This document shows positions 57,204-64,000 of a stretch of 64,000 bases of DNA, one piece after another. A model generated the notes under the pieces. The model saw only the letters and a list, made by a program, of their open reading frames with translations. It searched no databases and was not told where the DNA came from. The stretch covers positions 2,170,001 through 2,234,000 of the forward strand of contig JADWQD010000002.1 of the NCBI GenBank assembly GCA_016110215.1, in the 5' to 3' direction. The position numbers were made by a program, and so were the translations under genes. The DNA comes from Capronia americana. Taxonomy: Eukaryota > Ascomycota > Eurotiomycetes > Chaetothyriales > Herpotrichiellaceae. Position 1 is the stretch's first letter; every line of letters begins with the position of its first letter.

Positions 57204-57966
57204 GCAGCGCCTGCCGTTGTTTAACAATGTTGTAGTTGCAAAACATATGGACCTATCTCATGGTGTTTCCATCTTCCAGGTCTCGGGCGCCTCGGGCTTA
57301 CGGTGCGACTCGTGCTGTGGGGATCTTGCTTGAAGCGTCATACGCACTTTGAGATGGACTGGACCTGGGCGAACCGGGGTTGAAATGCTTTACAAAGTTG
57401 GGGAAGGGGCAAGGTTGTACACATCTTTCTTCAGCATTGCGCGGCGGTGGAGCGGGATTTGCCTACTTTTGTCACGGCCATCTCCCTACGATCACAAGTC
57501 TCGTCGAAAGTTCTTGACGCTGAGAGCAAGATCATGGGTGATGGGAAATGAATATCAATGGGATGAATCACGAGAAATGCCCAACTCTTTAACGCACCTC
57601 GAAGGCAGATGGACAAGGGGTTCGAACAGGCTTTACTCAGCTAGTACTATGCTTCCTGTACGAAAGTGGTTGTGCATTGGGCACATTAGGAGCGCCTCTC
57701 CAGAGCGGCCAAAATGGGATTTTTTTTCAAGAGAATGGATCCCAATCCCATCCAAATTGTACCCGACGTTCCTACGTCAATTAGACCTAGTAGTTTCTAG
57801 GCCTCGTAGGATTCTCACCTGTAGCTCGGCCCTCTCCTGTAGATATGGATCGGCAGACCGGTAAAATAGCGAGGGCCTCAGTTTCTACTGACAAGCCCAT
57901 CTCTGTTCAACAGCACGGCACGGCACAGGCTCAGCACATCATCAGTACATCAACACGCTCAAATCG
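57204..57966. other. Convergent 3' intergenic region
   Basis: Between the ends of cullin-1 (+) and the methyltransferase gene (-). Only short frames. Confidence 0.6.
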
Positions 57967-59434
57967 TCATGCACCTCCCCCTCCTCCCTCGCCATTTTCC
58001 TCTTCATCCCTACCCGCCTTCCGGCCAACGAACCACCAACACGGGCTGAAAATGCCGGCCTCGCCGGCCTCGGCCACCGAGTCCACACACACGGCCAGCG
58101 TCTGCATCGCCTGCATGACGCCCTTGTCCACCAGCCCGACCGTCTCCCCGAAATACACGTACCAGTAGCAGAGGCGGCGCATCAGGCGCGACATCTTGAA
58201 GCACGTCCACCAATCCGTCCACGTGGTGGCGAGGTCGTGCCGTCCGCGGAGAGGGAACGTCCAGGGACGGTACATCGTGCGTGGGACGGGGAGGCGGCGA
58301 CGAGACACAGACAGAGGGACTGACGGGCCCGGCGCGCAAGCCGGACCGGAGACGAAGGGGACGAGGACCGTCGAGGATGCGGTCTCCCGAGTGTGGGTCC
58401 CGTTGTGTCTTCTCGAACTCCCGTCCCGGTCAGGGTCGTCCCTGGCATGGTCGAAAAAGGCCGCGAAATCCTCTTCGTGCTCCAGCTCGAATCCCGCCGA
58501 CAGGAATTGGGCCCGCGCCTGCTCGCTCGTCTGCAGATCCACGACCGCATTGCCTTGCTCGACAAGGTTGCGCATGCGGACGTGTGTCCCGTCCGAGGGG
58601 TCATACCGCGGCGTGAGCACCCACTCGCTGGACGCGAACACGGCACCCGGCTTGAGCACGCGGTTGATCTCCGCGTACACGCGGGCCAGGGAGCCGGCGT
58701 GGCAGGTCGCTTCGATGGCGATGGCGGCGTCGAAGCTGCGGTCTGCGAACGGCATGGCGAGGAAGTCGCCTTGGAGGAACGTGCATTTGTCCGACAGGCC
58801 CTCTAGGGCGGTGAGGTAGATGGCGCGGTCGACTTGGCCTTGGTTTATCGTCAGCCCAACGACCGTGCAGCCTGTGAAGCGGGCGATGGCGCGCGCGGGC
58901 CCGCCAATGCCGCAGCCTACGTCGAGGACGAGCATTCCGGGACGCAGGTCCGCGAGGTGGGCGAGGCGATGTTCGTAGAATTGCATCGCCGTCGTGAGGG
59001 TCGAGTCGCTGGGCGGGTAGGTGGGCGGGAAGGGCGCGTAGTGGAAGTGCGTTGACCAGTTTGACTCGTAGGCCGCGCTGGCGAATGCGTAGTAACTGCA
59101 GGAGAGTGTGGATTGTCGTTAGTGGCACTCCTATGGCAATGGTCTCTGGGTTTCGGGGCTTGAATCACTATGAGAAAAGAAACACATTTGAAAAACATTC
59201 GAGTGAATGGGATGTGTCCCGTTCGTGGTCCGGGGTCGTGATCGATCTGGATATAGGAAGATAGATTGACACTCACGAGTCAGAGACCTGAGCGGCTTTC
59301 TCTTGTCTCTTCTTGCGTTCCTCTTCAGGGACAGTAGTTTCATCGTCATGGGTGTCGTTGTAATGCGAGGAGAATGTGTTTATGACTTTTGAGAAGTCTT
59401 TGATCTTCTTGGGACGGCCGCGTTGGTCGCCCAT
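57967..59434 (-). CDS. ERG6-like sterol C-24 methyltransferase family protein
   Basis: S-adenosylmethionine-dependent methyltransferase of the Erg6 family. Two exons (59434-59277 and 59095-57967) close in frame to 428 residues. The SAM motif LVLDVGCGIGGPARA is near 108-122 and VVGLTINQGQVDRA follows; the family block IEATCHAGSLARVY and SSEWVLTPRYDPSD are clear. The C-terminal sterol-methyltransferase domain begins at about PRTMYRPWTFPL and includes VGLVDKGVMQAMQTLAVCVD. Two departures from true Erg6: the aromatic substrate motif usually YEYGWG reads YESNWS here, and a Ser/Arg/Thr-rich insert of about 45 residues separates the two domains. It is therefore likely a paralogue with a different substrate, not the housekeeping Erg6. 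The C-terminus ends in a Glu/Gly-rich tail. No membrane helix is seen. Confidence 0.85.
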
Positions 59435-61451
59435 CTTGATCTCCGGGCGTCAGACGAATTGAACCAGCTTTGGAAGTACTTCAGAATTGATTTCTCAACA
59501 TGATGTGAAGATACGAATTTGTTGGACAGGCAATATGATATCGGTTGCCTGAGTGGTAGGTGATGGTGACGAGGCCTGAGGGAGTCGGAGCTGATCTGTG
59601 CGTAACCGCCATGAACGGAAGAATGTGCTCTATTGTCTGCGAGAACAATACTAAATAACCATACGACTAGATCCGTCGCCACCATGTTCATCACCTCATA
59701 GGCTGGCTTGGTTGTGTTGGTCGAAGCTGAGTCGGAATAAACAAAAGATTAAAGTTATCGGTCGAAGCAATGCGCAAATAACAACCATTCTTGATTCCTA
59801 GATATTGGCGCCTCGGCGGTCAATGTGGTCCCCGTGGGCATGACTTACCTGCTGTGAAGTGGCACTCATAAACAAGGGCTCACTCTGTGGCAGCAACTGC
59901 TGGAAGAGAGACCGGGAACTTCATTCTCGAAAGCGCGCATCCTATCTGAACACTCAACCAGCAACACAATCGGTTCCGGGGTTCCAACGAGATCGGCTTG
60001 TTCATCAGTGCGAGAATGGCTACGTCTCCGGGATGCGTCCAGAACATGTGGACCAGATCTTCTGGCGGTCTAGTGTTGGAAAAATCTAGTGCTATACAGC
60101 CTCTATAAGAACGCAATCCAGCGGCAAGGTGTGATAATCAGGCCGAGGGTTACTGTCGAAGCTGGTTTCCCGTAAGGCGAAGATACCAAACCACCGATCA
60201 CGGGATCCCTCCTCTCGCACCAACCACTTACGCTGTTTCGTGAGAGTTGTTGCAATTGGCGTCAGCGCCTCGAGCGGGTAATCTCTTGATCTCGAAGTGC
60301 ATATTTGGTGACACCGACTGTAGGATTAGTGTAGCCGAGAGACAAGGTGACAAATGCACAAGTATGCTTTGAAGAACCATCCACTCCCACCCTACGGGAT
60401 GAGACGACCCGCAGGCCTGAAGAATAGGAAGATCGATCTTGCTCGAGCCTAACGCCAGACGTCAAGCGGGGTGTTGAGAGCGTCTGTTCCTCTGGCTACC
60501 CAGTCAACCCACATGGAGCTTCCTGGCGGTCGTACCTCGTGTGCGTTCGCTAGCGCAACGTCTGTCCTTTGCGTCTGGTTCGAATACTCCTCCCGAGATG
60601 CAATTCGGAAACTGTGGCGCTCATCGTCAATTTGAACGTCCATGGCAGGTCTCCTGCGGTGAGATTGTGTTGTCATCTCGTAGGATAAGCGCGATTTGAG
60701 GCACGCTTGCTGTACGAACAGGGCATTGAGAGCGGTCCAACTCGTTGGCCACAAGATTACTGCGTTCTCAGTCGGCAGGGCGGACTTGCAGAAGGTGTCA
60801 GTCGGTCTCTCACTGTACCAAGTAGATCATCGCTCGATTGTATATTTGCTGAGCAGTCAGTGGAAGCTGCGAAAGGGACGCTGGGAAGAACCACGGCGTG
60901 TTTTTGAATGTGTTATTTGGTGCTAGCCACAATCAACGTAGTCGCCATGCCTGTATTCGATGAAGCCCCGGGCGTTGAGGGGCTGGGGGCAATAATAGGG
61001 CGGCATCAACCTTGGCCTGATCCGGGGCGAGGCGCGGGCAGTTTGCACCCATCCCGGCGAATGGGGCGTTTTGGTTGCTGCAGATGTTGCAACAGGGATC
61101 TCTCACTTGGGGGCGAATCAATGCATGAGATGCCGCCATGACGTTGATGAAGCAGCTCTTACAGCATTGGCGACACCAGGCACGATGAATTAGGGCACCA
61201 CCTCAGAATGACCTTGGAAAATTGCTGAACCGGGAAGCTACGCGCAGAAGCCAGCTTGCGCTTCACCACCTCGTCTACTGTCTTGTCAGTCGTTGTTGTT
61301 GCCGACGAGGGTTTCCTTTCATAATCATCCTTTGGTCACTCTTTCTATACAGCCCTCACTGCATCCCAGTCATGACTTCCTCAAGGCTTCCTTGATTTTG
61401 CAGAGGTTGTGGTCTTCTTTTCTCTTACCCTCCCTTAGAAGCGTTGCGGCT
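59435..61451. other. Gene-poor 2-kb region with gene-like fragments
   Basis: No intact gene recognised. A minus-strand frame at 60449-60640 and a plus-strand stretch at about 61045-61190 have protein-like composition, but they have no recognised domain, no matching splice sites and no partner exons. The right end is the promoter of the Mit_KHE1-family gene. Confidence 0.5.
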
Positions 61452-62448
61452 ATGCGAAAAATCATCCTCCTTCCTCTCACCACGCGACAAGCCCTTGTCT
61501 ACTGTCAAAAATCGATCGAAAAGCCTACCGGCAAACCGAGCATCGCCGACCGCATAACTCAAAAGGCCGCTGAGACATGGGCGCGGTGGGAGACTGCCAA
61601 AAAAGGATGGAGGAAGACACTCGTCTTCTACGGTAACCAGGGCCTCCAGCGCATCCCGTACCAAGAATGGGGACTGAAGAGCTTCCCTCCCTCGAATCCC
61701 AAGTTGCAGGCCGAGCAGATTACAGAAGGGAAGAAATTCGACGTCATCTATCCCAGCAACGTCATGCACAAAGAGGATGTTCCAAAGGTGTTGGCCAGGC
61801 TGGCCAGAGAGAGGAAACAATTGCATTGGAATCGCTTCATCGGGAGCATGGTGGCGATGCCAATTTGCATACCGTTTGCGCTGGTACCTGTGTATGGATT
61901 GCACTGTATCTGACGTATCGAACGTGGGTCACTGACACAGTTCCAGAATACCTAATATACCCTTCTTCTATGCCGCGTATCGGTGTTGGTCACATTGGAG
62001 AGGTAAAGTCGGCCCCGAATGGCAGTAGGATTGTGCTTACAAGCAGACAGCCCTGAAAGGCTCAGACCATCTGGACTTTATCCTCGATAACAGACTGTAC
62101 CGTCCCATCTCACCGCCAGAGATCGAAGATCTGTACGAACAAGTGGCGCCTGACGCACCCGATTTCACGTTCGTCACACCGAGTCAAGTCTTGGATGGCA
62201 CTGCCCCGCCAGAGCAGATTATACTACCAGCAGAATGCCACAATCTGGTGGCCGAGGTGACAGGTGTCCCGGAGCTGAGTGGCGAAGTGGAACGGGCGGT
62301 GTGGCAGATCCAGCGTCAATTCAAGCGAGAGCAATCAGAACAAGAGAAGCAGAAGCAGAAGCAGCAGCAGGAGCAGAAACAGCTACAGCAGCCTCCTAAG
62401 CACGATGGAGGGAAGCCCGACCCCGACAAGAAGAAGAACAGTGCATGA
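61452..62448 (+). CDS. Mitochondrial K+-H+ exchange-related family protein (Mit_KHE1)
   Basis: Member of a fungal family tied to mitochondrial potassium/proton exchange, probably an inner-membrane protein. Three exons (61452-61891, 61947-62002, 62051-62448) close in frame to 297 residues. The N-terminus MRKIILLPLTTRQALVYCQ and the block ITQKAAETWARWE-KKGWRKTLVFYGNQGLQRIPYQEWGLKSFPP match the family pattern. A hydrophobic hairpin follows, with FIGSMVAMPICIPFALVPVIPNIPFFYAAYRCWSHW spanning two introns. The C-terminal half is soluble (LDNRLYRPISPPEIEDLY) and ends in a Gln/Glu/Lys-rich coiled-coil-like tail. The second exon is 56 nt. An in-frame upstream Met-like codon exists, but 61452 matches the family start. 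Confidence 0.83.
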
Positions 62449-63179
62449 TTGACATCCTCGTAACGAGCCTGTCTTGACTGGATAACGAGACGATGACATA
62501 GAATTGGTGGCGTCCGGCTGATGAGGCATGCCATATGTAACTCCTGTACACTACCACTCAATAAGAGCTCAAGCATTAAATGGGCAAACTACCTGGAAGT
62601 ATGTGGATAACCATCAAAGGGACGTTGCAATAATGAACCTGAGGTGATGTCTTGTCGCTGTGAACACCAAGTCAAGTGCTGCTGGGCGGGCCGTGCGTTC
62701 TTGCGCGAACGAAAACGGCAGGCGGCCGGCCAGACGCGCTCTCGCAACTTCTTCACTTTGACTTCCCTCTCACTGTCGCCTGTCTTTGTCTCGGGCTCTT
62801 AGTTAAATACCGACCGGTTGACCCTCAAGATAACTCTTTCAGGAAATTGCTTTGGTACAGACGCCACTGCATAGTCCTCTGGTACGATGCATGCATGTTG
62901 TTCCGCTGCATCCTGTTCGACGTCGCCGCAACTGACCAGAGAAAAAAAAGGAGATTGGCAGTGAGCCATTCGGCCGTGGTTTCCCTCACAACGGCGGCTG
63001 CGCTCCCTCTGATCTATTCCTATCGAACATCATATCTCACTCAAGACCAGTATGCATGTTTCCGTCCAATGAATGTAGCAACAAAAAGTCGGATCTCGAA
63101 GTTGCTGGACTTCTTTCTGCAACCCACCATCCTGTAATTGCCCCTGGCATCGGGTTGTTGCTCCTGCTCTGCCTTCACC
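62449..63179. other. Intergenic
   Basis: 3' flank of the Mit_KHE1-family gene and promoter of the STYX-like gene. A 153-codon plus-strand frame at 62676-63137 has no recognised domain and is probably chance. Confidence 0.5.
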
Positions 63180-64000
63180 ATGGCAGCTCCGGCTGAGGGT
63201 CATTCAAATCACTATATGGCTGCTCATGATTACAGCGACAAGCGACAGATCGACGCACCTCGGGTCAATGTCCCTCCACCCGAGCTGGACTACGAGACTG
63301 GCAAGCCTACCTTCCGCGTCCACGGCCTTCCCTTCAACCAGACATCCAGCCAATATGGCAATCACGAGTTCCTGAGAGCTCTGGCCAGCTGCCACAGGCC
63401 TGACTTGACACATTCAATGCTGACCTGGCAATACGAGATGCGTAGAAATGCGCAACCGATCCTACCTTTCCTGTTTCTGGGACCAAGCAGCGTGGCGAAG
63501 GATCCGGCGTTCGTCAGCGGTGCCGGTATCACTCTTCTTGTAGCCGCTCGCTCCAGCAAGTCAGTAAGAACCCGGAAATCCTTTCTCGATCCTGCCATGT
63601 TCGCCTCAAGCGCTGGTGTAGCAACCTGCACTTTCGACTTCGACCACCCGGGCGAGTTCATCTCACTCGTCAAGCCAGTCATCAAGGCAATCAATGACCA
63701 TCTCGAGGGCATGTGTACTAGGACCCCGATGCAGGACATTCACGACCTAAGTGGCAAGGTCCTCATCTTCTGCGAGTCCGGGAACGATCGCTCGGCCCTT
63801 TTGGTTGCGGCGTATTTGATGGTTGTCTATGGTGTTGAGGCTTTCGCCGCCATCCACATGGTCCAGTCTCAGCGGTTCTGTATAAACTTGTCGGACAGCA
63901 TGACGAATGTTCTTCTGGACTTGCAGACAATTACCACGGCCGAACGCCAGGTCTCAGATGCAAACGCCGCAATGTTGCCCTTCATTATGCCTTCCAATGA
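63180..64000 (+). CDS. STYX/dual-specificity-phosphatase-like protein, cut by the window edge
   Basis: One continuous frame of 273 codons from the ATG at 63180 runs off the right edge without a stop, so the protein is incomplete. The phosphatase P-loop appears as FCESGNDRSALLVAAYLM, with Cys near 198 and Arg near 204 (CX5R), followed by an MVQSQRFCINLSD segment like the helix after the loop in STYX and dual-specificity phosphatases. Upstream, ILPFLFLGPSSVAKDPAFVSGAGITLLVA matches the 'LFLG' substrate-recognition strand and first helices of that fold. STYX itself has Gly in place of Cys; here the Cys is present, so catalysis is not excluded. The usual general-acid Asp could be in FDFDHPGEF. 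No intron is apparent up to the edge. Confidence 0.8.
   Translation, partial: MAAPAEGHSNHYMAAHDYSDKRQIDAPRVNVPPPELDYETGKPTFRVHGLPFNQTSSQYGNHEFLRALASCHRPDLTHSMLTWQYEMRRNAQPILPFLFLGPSSVAKDPAFVSGAGITLLVAARSSKSVRTRKSFLDPAMFASSAGVATCTFDFDHPGEFISLVKPVIKAINDHLEGMCTRTPMQDIHDLSGKVLIFCESGNDRSALLVAAYLMVVYGVEAFAAIHMVQSQRFCINLSDSMTNVLLDLQTITTAERQVSDANAAMLPFIMPSN

Noticed and set aside
62676..63137. 153-codon plus-strand frame before the STYX-like gene
   Set aside because: No domain or conserved pattern and it occupies the expected promoter.

Overview
The window is nuclear DNA of a filamentous ascomycete (Pezizomycotina). The genes are split by many short GT-AG introns, mostly 45-125 nt. The gene set is filamentous-fungal: a class III G-alpha, a 7-TM RGS protein, a Zn2Cys6 regulator, FTA4, and the Mit_KHE1 family. 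Intergenic regions run from about 0.1 to 3 kb and genes lie on both strands with no operons. Codon style and gene content would fit a eurotiomycete such as Chaetothyriales, but that is a guess. I saw no rRNA, tRNA, CRISPR array or intact transposon. Gene models below were spliced by hand from reading frame, GT-AG sites and family knowledge; every multi-exon model closes in frame.

Layout. 0.6-1.3 kb: ribosomal protein eL14 (-). 4.1-6.2 kb: 7-TM RGS-domain protein (+). 6.8-9.7 kb: AVL9 exocytosis protein (-). 10.3-13.7 kb: glycogen phosphorylase (-). 15.6-16.9 kb: class III G-alpha (-). 20.2-21.5 kb: HOG1 MAP kinase (+). 23.1-24.5 kb: alpha/beta hydrolase (+). 25.1-27.4 kb: disordered Ser/Pro-rich protein (+). 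27.9-28.8 kb: NmrA/isoflavone-reductase-like protein (-). 29.5-31.5 kb: MTC6-like membrane protein (-). 32.0-33.3 kb: SEC62 (+). 33.5-34.2 kb: FTA4 kinetochore protein (-). 34.8-51.0 kb: a metabolic block described below. 52.0-53.4 kb: SRF1-like 4-TM protein (+). 53.5-54.1 kb: cupin (-). 54.7-57.2 kb: cullin-1 (+). 58.0-59.4 kb: ERG6-like methyltransferase (-). 61.5-62.4 kb: Mit_KHE1 family protein (+). 63.2 kb to the right edge: STYX/dual-specificity-phosphatase-like protein (+, cut by the window).

Two themes stand out. The first 22 kb holds several nutrient- and stress-signalling parts: RGS receptor-like protein, G-alpha, HOG1, and the stress-responsive enzyme glycogen phosphorylase. From 34.8 to 51.0 kb lies a candidate metabolic cluster. 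It has an anion:cation-symporter-type MFS transporter divergent from a Zn2Cys6 regulator, a second regulator-like gene with no visible zinc cluster, a FATP-type acyl-CoA synthetase divergent from a biotin carboxylase/BCCP subunit, and a carboxyltransferase subunit. Together they could import a carboxylate, activate it to a CoA ester and carboxylate it. The two carboxylase subunits show no obvious mitochondrial presequence, and the synthetase ends in a PTS1-like tripeptide, so this does not look like ordinary mitochondrial methylcrotonyl-CoA carboxylase. Both divergent promoters in the block carry conspicuous inverted repeats, including CGG/CCG pairs of the kind Zn2Cys6 proteins bind.
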